Source of the DNA: H2-BAC3 sp045863035
GTDB lineage: Bacteria > Bacteroidota > Ignavibacteria > Ignavibacteriales > Ignavibacteriaceae
Direction of reading: 5' to 3'
Length of the DNA stretch: 22,364 nt
Assembly: GCA_045863035.1 (NCBI GenBank)
Contig: BTUV01000047.1
Span: 1-22,364 of the forward strand
The first letter of the stretch is position 1; each line of letters opens with the position of its first letter. A program made the translations under genes and the position numbers. Under the pieces are notes generated by a model. The model searched no databases. It saw only the letters and a list, made by a program, of their open reading frames with translations, and was not told the origin of the DNA. Positions 9,301 through 17,100 of the stretch are shown one piece after another.

Positions 9301-12300
9301 TGAAACTCCCGCGATTCCTGTAGCTGTCCCAGATTCTGCAATGAAAGATTAAACACTGCAAATGAATCAGGGTGCACATTAACTGCAATTGAGTTATCAG
9401 TCAGCAGCCCCATCGAGTCGCGTGCAACAGTACCGGACTCCCATGGGCATGAGCTCTGTCCGCTCACAGTCGAAAATACCGGCGTGCCATATACTCTGTC
9501 TTTATATATATTTACTGAGAATGCATCGCCCACATCATCATCACGTAAACTAAAACCGACTTCATTTACTGTGGTAACCGTGGATGAACTTGCCTGACCG
9601 ACACCAAATCCGGTTCTGAAGGTAAAACCGCCAACGCCGCCAAGACCGTTTATAGTAGCGCCTACTTCAAGCCCTACGCTTTCATCAACAGTCATATCAA
9701 ATTCAAATATTCTTGAATTGGTCTGTTCGGTTGATTCTATGTACTCAGCAGTAGCTCCCGAACTAAAGGAGATATTGCGTGAGTATTCTGCATCAGCTTT
9801 CAAAGAGTCATTATAATCAAGAATTCGCTGCCAGTCTCTTACACCGGTTGTGTCGTTTATTGCTTCAAGACTGGGAATAACGAAATTTTCAATATAGTCC
9901 GCTGTATATATAAAGGTTGTTGCAAAGCCATTTGGAGAAACAACCAGACTGGTTTCCTGTGTGAATCCGCAGCTTCCGTTATATTTGAGCACATCGGTTA
10001 CGCCATAAATCAGATTCATTGCTCCGCCGATGAACACATCCCCGCCGTCTCCGGTGATTGCGTCATCATCAGCAGTTGAGAAGTTCTCCGTTGTTGTAAT
10101 AGTAGTACTCAATTCTGTTGCCGAAGTTCCCGTCTGCGTATAGGACATACTCGAAGTTATATCCAAAGTAAGATCAATTTCGGTAGATACTGAATACAAG
10201 AACCCGACATCAAAGCTAAAATCAGGAGCTAATGAGAGACGGCTGTCCAAGTCAGTGCCTGATGTACTCTGATAATACATATTCAGAGAGTTTGATATTG
10301 ATGTGGAATTTGAAAAATATGAATAACTTGCATCACCCGGAGGATCTCTCAGTATCAGAAGAGGAACTGCAGGCGATGTTGTTGTAAATGCATTCGTGCG
10401 CGGCTTAAATCCGGTCACTACCGCAAAGAGAGTATCACCTGCTGCTCTTCCGTCACGATGTGCAGCAGAAATTTGCAGCCGTTTTGTATAGGGTGAAATG
10501 ATATTTGGATAACCTGAAATCAGAGTATCTATGGCAATTCCGTCAATAGCAGTCAGTTCACGCAGATTACCTTCCCGGTCAGAAATTGCATCGTCAATCG
10601 TGATTAACGCTGTATCAGCCTCACAGATATTTGTCACACCGTTATAGGTATAGCTTTCAAATACTCTGTACTGAACCGGTATTTTTGTAAATTGTTCAAG
10701 CACAATAGTACTGCATCCGTTTTCAGGTTCAAGACCAACAATCTCTGTCTGTAGCGGTGCATAGTACCGGTAGTTTCTGAACTGGCTTGTATCGCGCAGG
10801 TCAATAATATCATCATCAAAGTTTATACCCGGCTGATTGGGGTTAACTTCAACCCTGTAACGGAGCGGTGGCAGGTTCGAAATTGTAAAACTGCCATTGC
10901 TATTAGAAGTAATTTCTCTGTTTATACAAGCACCTGAAAGACTGGTAAGCTTTATAACACTTGGTCCGATTGGCAAATCACAGTCACCGCCGGCAACCAG
11001 ACCGGAGAATGTATAGGTTTTGGTTTGGACAAAATTTGCATTGGCGATCGGATCTACAATGTTTTGTAGTGTTATAAATGCCGGATTAAATGTATATCCC
11101 TCCCGGACAGGCGTAAGTTTCTGTGTTGTGCCCGGTTCAAATTCGGCTATAAATTTCCCCTGAGTGTTAGTAAATATACGCGGATTGCCAGGCACTCCGT
11201 TTATATATATTTCGATACTGTCTGCAAAGCAGCTTGTACCCTGATGCGTAATTGTACCCGAAACCGGCACTGCGGATATATCAGTGAAATCAATATTATT
11301 AGCTGCAGTATTACTCGTGGAAAGAGTAACAATACGCGCGGGAGGATTAAACAATCTTCCCTCACGCAGCGGAGTTACGCTAAAGTTTGTGGCAGAGCCA
11401 TAATTAATTCCTTCGATGGAATAATTACCGAGCGTATCTGAAAAAGCACTGGTTTTAACCGGGCCCCGATCATCGGTAAATAAAGCTCCTCCGAGTACAT
11501 TGCCATTGTTAAATGCCGGTGAAAGGTCAAACACCAGATTACCAAGCCCTTCATCAAACTTCCAGTAAGAAGCAAGTCCCGGTGAATTGGTGTTCACCGT
11601 ACGGCGCATGTTTCTTTTAATTTCATTCTGTGTGAGCGCTTTCTCCCAGACACGCATTTCGTCAAGCTGCATCATAAAATACTTGGTAGAGTTGATGCCG
11701 CTGCGGCCGATAACAATTCTGCCGGTGCCGTTATATTTTACTCCGTTTAATTTGTAGCGAAGAAGCTGAACTGCGTCGCGGTAGATATATCCGGAGTCTT
11801 TCTGATAATCCTGCACCCATGCATAGTGATGCCACTGGAAATCCTCGGTAATAGCTGTTACCGCGGGAATTCCGCCATAAACACCAAGCAGGTTACCCGG
11901 TTTGTTAAATCCGATAAAAAGCTGTCGTGAAGAAAGCGCCGAATCAGATACATTCTGCGAGAAAATCATTCCTGAATCATTCGCGGTTCTTTTCAGCCAG
12001 AATTCTATGGTAAACGGCTTATTGGCAATATTGAGTGCATTGCCTGCTTCTATATAATCATTCAAACCGTCGAACTGCATTGCCTTACCAAGCGTAGGAG
12101 TAACCGTTACCTCAACATCATGCACCGGTCTGCCAAACTGCGTTGAAATAGCGCCGGTGATAATTCCGTTTGGATTTACGAATCCGATCGCTTCAGAAGG
12201 AGGGCTCTCATTAAATTCGTTAATACCGGTTACTGTATAACGATAAAATGTTCCCGGATATACATTGTAATCAACATAATAATTTTGTGAAGCCGGAAGT

Positions 12301-12707
12301 GTTGCAAGAAGACTTCCGTCACGATATACCTTAAAGTAATCGTTGTCAGCCGGAGGACTGAGGATGTCAAACTCCCAGCTCACTTCAATTCTGTTGGGGA
12401 ACTCTCCCTGCGATACCATAAGTCCTGCCTTGTTTGGCGGCAGAAGGTAAAAGCTCCAGTAACCCATGGAAATTGACCGGTCGGAACCGAACGTATTCCC
12501 CACAACTGACTGTCCAAGTGAGGCCTGTACATTACGAATGCCATTAGTCGGAGCAGTTGCCGTAAAGCCGTATAACTGCACCGCGTTGGTAAGTTTAATC
12601 TGATCCTGAGGGTATATATCCCGCGCACCGATTGTCAGCAGTACCATACACGCTGCAATCAAAATGGAGAGAATACCTCCTCCTTTGTATAAAAATATTT
12701 TATTCAT
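6309..12707 (-). CDS. Giant LamG/Ig/T9SS surface protein, copy B
   Basis: 2132 residues from ATG 12707; a GTG one codon upstream is possible. GGGGA sits about 8 bases upstream, directly after the stop of the fibre gene (14-base gap), suggesting translational coupling. Order: signal peptide (about 1-35); GQSVVG...GYW segment (65-90); FN3-like (105-175); a carboxypeptidase-regulatory-like fold opening at GAISTQFGRPV and interrupted by a LamG lectin-like domain (about 205-405, FDGLNDYIEAG to YWKFDEGLG) before closing at LGNYSIEGI; two more such folds (480-625); a conserved centre with LRDPPGD (787-793), a Gly-rich stretch (1017-1040) and SSCPWE; SbsA-like Ig (1400-1510); BACON-like (1510-1610); WSVNP module (1612-1722); two GWNW repeats (1736-1895); second WSVNP-type module (1918-2027); T9SS tail (2041-2132). 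It is collinear with the giant at 14198-20617. Adhesion or glycan binding is inferred from LamG; no catalytic motif is seen. Confidence 0.97.
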   Translation of the reverse strand: MNKIFLYKGGGILSILIAACMVLLTIGARDIYPQDQIKLTNAVQLYGFTATAPTNGIRNVQASLGQSVVGNTFGSDRSISMGYWSFYLLPPNKAGLMVSQGEFPNRIEVSWEFDILSPPADNDYFKVYRDGSLLATLPASQNYYVDYNVYPGTFYRYTVTGINEFNESPPSEAIGFVNPNGIITGAISTQFGRPVHDVEVTVTPTLGKAMQFDGLNDYIEAGNALNIANKPFTIEFWLKRTANDSGMIFSQNVSDSALSSRQLFIGFNKPGNLLGVYGGIPAVTAITEDFQWHHYAWVQDYQKDSGYIYRDAVQLLRYKLNGVKYNGTGRIVIGRSGINSTKYFMMQLDEMRVWEKALTQNEIKRNMRRTVNTNSPGLASYWKFDEGLGNLVFDLSPAFNNGNVLGGALFTDDRGPVKTSAFSDTLGNYSIEGINYGSATNFSVTPLREGRLFNPPARIVTLSTSNTAANNIDFTDISAVPVSGTITHQGTSCFADSIEIYINGVPGNPRIFTNTQGKFIAEFEPGTTQKLTPVREGYTFNPAFITLQNIVDPIANANFVQTKTYTFSGLVAGGDCDLPIGPSVIKLTSLSGACINREITSNSNGSFTISNLPPLRYRVEVNPNQPGINFDDDIIDLRDTSQFRNYRYYAPLQTEIVGLEPENGCSTIVLEQFTKIPVQYRVFESYTYNGVTNICEADTALITIDDAISDREGNLRELTAIDGIAIDTLISGYPNIISPYTKRLQISAAHRDGRAAGDTLFAVVTGFKPRTNAFTTTSPAVPLLILRDPPGDASYSYFSNSTSISNSLNMYYQSTSGTDLDSRLSLAPDFSFDVGFLYSVSTEIDLTLDITSSMSYTQTGTSATELSTTITTTENFSTADDDAITGDGGDVFIGGAMNLIYGVTDVLKYNGSCGFTQETSLVVSPNGFATTFIYTADYIENFVIPSLEAINDTTGVRDWQRILDYNDSLKADAEYSRNISFSSGATAEYIESTEQTNSRIFEFDMTVDESVGLEVGATINGLGGVGGFTFRTGFGVGQASSSTVTTVNEVGFSLRDDDVGDAFSVNIYKDRVYGTPVFSTVSGQSSCPWESGTVARDSMGLLTDNSIAVNVHPDSFAVFNLSLQNLGQLQESREFQLRVLNETNQSGAEIAVNGIVIQGGLNFTVQPMSQVNAVLTVKRGPQAYIYEDLGIVLTSPCEWDANAGQELSIADTLFISVQFLEPCSEIAIDEPAQNWLINEQNQNDFNVKLWRYDRNNPSLQEVVLRYRQVPQLNPSSGKTEQKIDGEEKSSGYNFKNSPLSSMRYREIIDYSREDRYSMLRNKPEYAALFRIEQNLIENWTVIKVIPRDSLPLMQDFVIVPFNSDGLSDGMYELQALAVCAGNALSGSSSLIQGYIDRTSPAVLGQPKPMNGVLGATDEISVTFTEQISCESITAVDNIMLINAQTSQPVDFNFSCNGQTIIITPNVQNHFIENKMLRAIVKGIRDLNGNVMRVPFGTQYRDSIAWEFTVDRNPVRWTGGDIEVVKFYDETADIQRQLINEGGTSYPYTLTDFPNWMSLTPVTGTVQTQGAITVNFRFGNMIAPGIYTDTIYANTLNGNEPLIVKLRVLCRPPQWSVNPALYQYSMNITARLYVDTTQSSDVYDRISVYAGTDLRGAASVTRLNNTNEYRVFLTVYSNQESGEQLSFRVWDASSCTEYGQILEQFSFASNNVIGNIANPVLITATSQIIQQYPVAAGWNWVSFNTTSADMSINTILGGVQHVNGDNFKSQGPFAQYASSLQQWVGTLDTIKIETHYLWRRLAPAVLTRTGYAVRPDQTPIRIDSGWNWIGYIPQFTMPVNEALRTLNPVDGDIIKSQFQFAIYDQNFGWFGDLQFMIPQIGYLLKLSGKDTLIYPQDAPAGSQPQIQPPVYLRQIPTAPDWVVDAGKYESSMNLIAALAEEWSDTAMTLPVAGVFVGDECRGFARPLSLGQHKKPIYLITVYGKPDGQDTLEIRLLEEATGMVRRVATVLQFSANTVSGSLHEPILLQSALTSSGEMSGLPGEYILEQNYPNPFNPSTNIRFGLPESGDVELNIFNIMGEKVAVLVKDYRQAGYYTISWDARNQNGEILPTGIYFSVMKSGTFSQTRKIIFLK

Positions 12708-12721
12708 CACATGCTTCCCCG

Positions 12722-14032
12722 TTACTGGCCTAATGGAGTAGCATAAACCGTCCAGCCGATGGTGCAGCCATTTGGCATATTAACGTCAACATATATATAT
12801 TCTCCCTTTCTTGCAGGAAAGCAGATGGACTGTCCTTCTCCCTCAGCCATTATAAACCTGCTTAAAGCAATGGTGCCTCCCGCACCGAGACGTCCTCCGG
12901 TTTCAACCACATGATTACCGCTATTTGTTTTATTTACTACAACATTTATTATTACGTCTGTTGCATGTGTCTCAGCATATATTACCCGGTATTCATTTGA
13001 AGCAGTGCCCGTCCTGGGTACTCTGGTACCAAAAAGCTCTACGGTTCCGTGCACATCAAGTTTTGCAGTCGGTGTTGTTGTCCCGATTCCCACATTTCCT
13101 GTTGAACCCTCTATTACCATTCTGCTTACGGAACCCGGAGTTACAAAGTTTATTTTTGCACCCGGCTCATTATCAAAGTGTAGCACAAAATCATTCTTTG
13201 TTGCATCAGTCCCTCCGCGGGAAATAAAGTAGTCATCCGAATTCAATGCACCACTAAGAGTAGTCGCCAGTCTCATACCAACACCCCATGTAGAAGAATT
13301 TATAAAAAGTGGTGTATTTAACCCGGTTTCAATACCCCGGTTACTGTTTACTTCCAGTAAATTAGCCGAAGTTGTTGAACCACCCGGTCTTAATATAATA
13401 CGGTCACCGTTTCCCGCCAGCCAGTTTTGCTGAACAAGCGGTTTAGCATAAACATCAAATATGCCTGCACCATACTCACTGAATCTCATTCTGTTTCTCA
13501 GAGTAACGGAGTCCTGCACCGAAAGATAAGTACCAACCTGAATATTACCTGTTGCGCGTATATTGCCGCTTACATCAAGTTTTTGTGAAGGATTAAGCGT
13601 ACCAATACCAACATTACCGCTGCCGCCGAACACATTTTCACTGCCTCTGAGCGCAAGCGCATAAGGAGCCGCCGTAAGTTCTATGCGTGGTGCAAGTTCT
13701 GCTCCCTGTCCTGTAATCTGGATACCAACATAATATTGCTGTGTGAAGTTTACTGAGGTTGGTATAGCAGTAACTGAACCAAGTTTTGCAGTAAAGACAC
13801 CATTTTGAACCTGAACACTGGATTGTGTTTCCTGCCAGATAGCTGACCCTCCTGTTGCCGCTGTATAGAGAGCAAACCGCAGAGAGTAATTTCCGTCAGG
13901 TACTGCTTTGTTCTGCTGATCACGTAGTACCCCCTGGATAACAAGTCCGGTTGAGTTTATCTGTGCGTGAGTTTCAACCCATAAGCACGCAACTATCAGC
14001 ATCAGCCACACAAAAAACAATGTTCTTTTCAT
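12722..14032 (-). CDS. Secreted tail-fibre-like protein, copy B
   Basis: 436 residues. The frame is open up to 14104, but the ATG at 14032 is preferred: it begins a signal peptide (MKRTLFFVW... ending T-H-A before Q24) and has AGAGGA 7 bases upstream. Residues 25-130 form a beta-rich head domain (QGVLRDQ, DGNYSLRFALY, ATGGSAIWQET, LAPRIELTAAPYALAL) often seen at the N-terminus of bacterial fibre-like proteins. GNVGIGTxxPxxKLDVxG motifs follow at 139-157 and 312-329, as in phage tail-fibre shafts. The C-terminal ~95 residues (about 340-436) look like a compact beta knob (RKGEYIYVDV, NGCTIGWTVY). There is no T9SS tail and no visible S74 autoprocessing domain. It is paralogous to the protein at 20651-21610 and likewise directly precedes a LamG giant. 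A trimeric fibre or tip subunit is an inference. Confidence 0.95.
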   Translation of the reverse strand: MKRTLFFVWLMLIVACLWVETHAQINSTGLVIQGVLRDQQNKAVPDGNYSLRFALYTAATGGSAIWQETQSSVQVQNGVFTAKLGSVTAIPTSVNFTQQYYVGIQITGQGAELAPRIELTAAPYALALRGSENVFGGSGNVGIGTLNPSQKLDVSGNIRATGNIQVGTYLSVQDSVTLRNRMRFSEYGAGIFDVYAKPLVQQNWLAGNGDRIILRPGGSTTSANLLEVNSNRGIETGLNTPLFINSSTWGVGMRLATTLSGALNSDDYFISRGGTDATKNDFVLHFDNEPGAKINFVTPGSVSRMVIEGSTGNVGIGTTTPTAKLDVHGTVELFGTRVPRTGTASNEYRVIYAETHATDVIINVVVNKTNSGNHVVETGGRLGAGGTIALSRFIMAEGEGQSICFPARKGEYIYVDVNMPNGCTIGWTVYATPLGQ

Positions 14033-14039
14033 TTGCAGT

Positions 14040-14045
14040 TCCTCT
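14040..14045 (-). promoter_or_regulatory. Ribosome binding site that decides the fibre B start
   Basis: AGAGGA on the minus strand, 7 bases before ATG 14032. The longer frame from 14104 would put a charged, non-signal-like extension ahead of the signal peptide and has no comparable site, so the internal ATG is taken as the start. Confidence 0.75.
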
Positions 14046-14104
14046 ATTATATTTTTATTTAATAAGTTTTTCTCACACTCATGTAGCTCTGTCATTTCCA
14101 TCAT

Positions 14105-14136
14105 CCGGCGTTATTGTTAATTAAACCTCTCGCCGG
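14105..14136 (-). other. Weak inverted repeat in the cassette junction
   Basis: CCGGCG (14105-14110) and CGCCGG (14131-14136) can pair across a 20-base AT-rich loop. It lies in the 165-base gap between giant A and fibre B, the longest gap in the operon. The stem is short and the loop large, so the role is uncertain; it may be chance. The AT-rich stretch from about 14046 to 14075 could hold a promoter for cassette B, but I see no convincing box. Confidence 0.3.
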
Positions 14137-14159
14137 TGAATATGATGCTATGCGAAATA

Positions 14160-14191
14160 TCACTCCCTGCTCAATCGTGAACAGGGAGTAA
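14160..14191 (-). terminator. Strong hairpin just after giant A
   Basis: Arms 14160-14173 and 14178-14191 pair over 14 bp around a 4-base loop. Two pairs (14161/14190 and 14170/14181) are C-A on the plus strand and G-U in minus RNA, again pointing to a minus-strand transcript. The stem starts 6 bases after the stop at 14198. Only a short U-rich piece (UAUUUCG) follows, so it is probably a partial terminator or 3' stabiliser separating cassette A from cassette B. Confidence 0.6.
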
Positions 14192-14197
14192 GTATCC

Positions 14198-17100
14198 TTA
14201 TTTCAAGAAGACTATCTTCTTTGTAAAGTTTTTATCACCTGCACGAAGTGTATATAGATATACGCCACTTGGCAGATACTCCCCTGAGTTATTTCTTCCG
14301 TCCCAGGTTATCAGATGATATCCTGCCGGTCTTCTGCCTGATTCAAGCAAACGCACTGACTCGCCCATAATATTATATATGGCAAGTATTACTTCTGCCT
14401 CTTCCGGCAGACCGTATCGTATTACGGTTGTAGGATTAAACGGATTCGGATAGTTCTGATCAAGTGAATACTCGGTCGGTAGTCCGCTTAAATCATCAGT
14501 CGATGAAAGCACCGGGCTGATTACCAGCGGCTCGCCGATACTACCCTGCACCCCGTCAGAGATAAATGTTACACCCATTCCAAGGTCATATACTATTCCT
14601 GTTTTCTTCTGCAGAAGTTTCAGATGCAGGTATTCGCCTGTGGTCTGATTTGCATAAGCAGTAAGGAATATATACATTTCTTTTCTGCCCGGTATAATCT
14701 CCGGATAAACCATTCCGCGACATTCATCTCCTGCAAAGAGTGCAATTACATCATCACTGCTAAGTGAGTCTGCATAGTCACCTGTCAGTTTTGCAATAAT
14801 GTTCATGGTAAACTGATAGTCATTCCTGTTTATCGACCAGAGCGGCTGATCAGGAATTTCTGTCGGTATGCGCTCCAATGGTGTTGGATTGTTGCTCTGA
14901 CCAGATACAGACGGATATATAAGATTACCCGGCTGAGCGCTTCGGATAATGTAACCCTGACGCGGTCTAAGAAACTGTAAACTTCCTATCCAGCCAATAC
15001 CCTGTGCATATACTGAAAATGACTGCTGGCTTTTTATTAAATCACCGTCAGTTGCCTGAAGTGAGGCCAGAGCAGTGTTGATGGTCATGTCAGTGTTCGG
15101 AGTATATCCAATCCACGTCCACCCCTGTCTTAGTCTGATTGTATCCTGCCTTGAGTCAATTGCATAGCCAACCCGGCGCAGGGTATCTTTTTCAGAAAGA
15201 CGCAGCATATACATACTGCGATTGTTCATGACTAAGATACTTCCAACCCAGCCATGACCTGAAAAATAGGTGCTAAAGCTCTCTTGATCTTTAATAACAT
15301 CATTGTTACCCGCAGTCACAGAGCTCATCACTGAATTGATATTCATATCCGCCGAACGTGTGTTTAGTGAGAACCAGTTCCAGCCGGCGTTAAAACGATA
15401 ATCTTCAAGTATCTGGCGTGTTGCTGTCATTTTTACCGGGGATTGGTATCCGCCGATAACAGTATCTGCCTTAAAAGTAAAGGTTTCCATTATCTGACCA
15501 TATTCAGTACACTCAGAAGCATCCCACACTCTGAAGCTAAGGTTTTCATTATCTGTTACGTTACTGTAAATAGTAATAAATGCCAGATGACGGTCAATCT
15601 GCTGTATATATTGCAACTCAGCAATTCCGCGGAGCTCATTGCCTGAATAAGCAGCAATCCGGTCATAGCGGTCGTTTGAACGCGCTGTATCTATGTAAAG
15701 CTCCGCGATCATGTTCATATTATGCTGATACGCAGCGGTGTTAACACTCCACACAGGCGGACGGCAAAGCACTCTCAGCGTTATGATAAGCGGCTCGTTA
15801 CCGTTAATAGTTTGAGCATAAACAGTATCCACATAAATTCCGGCTGATATATCAGAAGGGAATCTGAAGCCAAGAGTAGTGCTGCTCTGAAGCTGCACTG
15901 TTCCCGCCGTAGCAGTCGGAGTAAGCCACGAGGGTATATCCGTCAAAGTGAACGGCTGATTAAACGCACCGCTATTCTGCAAGGTGCGTTGTATATCAAT
16001 GGTTTCATCAAGATATTTCACTACATCAATATCACCGCCTATCCAACGTACAGGGTTTCTGTCAACCAGAAATTCCCATCCAAGCGAATCAATATAAGAG
16101 GTACCAAGCGTAACACTCATAGGATTGCCGTTTACATCTGTTATTCTCTTTATCACTGCTTTAAGAATTTTATTTTCGTATGGTGCATAACTACCCTGCG
16201 GAGTAATCAACACTTCTCTGCCGTTGCAGGTGAAGTCAAAAAGGACCGGGTTGCCGGTCTGAGTATTTATCAACTGGATGTTATTGAGCGGATCAATGCT
16301 CGTGCAGGCTATATCTTCAGTAAAAGTAACCCTGATCTGATCATCCGCATTTAGAACCGCATCAACTGGTTCCGGCAACCCAAGCACTTCAGGTCTGGTT
16401 CTGTCAATGATGCCTGAAATTAAAGTTGAGACACCATCCGTATTTCCCGGACCACAGGAAGCCACAGCCCGAATTTCATATTGTCCGTCAGGAAGACCCA
16501 CTGGCTCCCATTGAACGATATGATATTCAATTCCGAGCGAATCCTTAGGGATTGTCTTAATTTCAGCCCAAGGAGTCGGGTCGTCCTGTAATGCAGGCAC
16601 GTATCCTGTGCCGCCGTCTAAAATAGAAAGCAGATGATTAAATGAGAATTCCTCATAATTTATTACTTCACCCGGAGTCATACGCATAGAAGCCAGTATC
16701 GAAGATATATATGCATTCCGCTCGTCCTGATTTTCAAACCCCTGGATTTTATTCTTTTCCGGTCTGTTATCAAGACTCATCCGGCGATACTGCACTTGTA
16801 TGCTTCTCAGGTCCGGATCAAAACGGTCATAGTTGCCAATGATGATATTCATCTGATTACCGCTACCGGTATTAATCAGCCAATTTGGGGCCGGGGTTGA
16901 GATTGAGACCTGAGTACATGGCTCCTTAAAACGAACCGTAAACTGGAGTTGATCATATATGGCAAGTGTACCAACACCCTGATATCTGTCAAATTCGCAT
17001 GGTGACGTAAGAATTATCTTTATGTTTTCGTAGTCGTATGACTGGGGTCCGCGCGTGATGGTTAATATCGCCTGTGCTGCCTGACCACCGCCAATGTTAA

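Noticed and set aside
12640..12707. Lipobox-like I-A-A-C in the signal sequence of giant B
   Set aside because: The cysteine lies inside a continuing hydrophobic stretch and the protein has a T9SS tail; copy A has no such cysteine.
12722..14032. Prophage tail-fibre gene
   Set aside because: GNVGIGT shaft motifs are phage-like, but the signal peptide, head domain, pairing with T9SS giants and absence of any other phage gene point to a cellular surface protein.
12722..14104. Longer start for fibre B at 14104
   Set aside because: It would add 24 charged residues ahead of a clean signal peptide; ATG 14032 has AGAGGA at good spacing.
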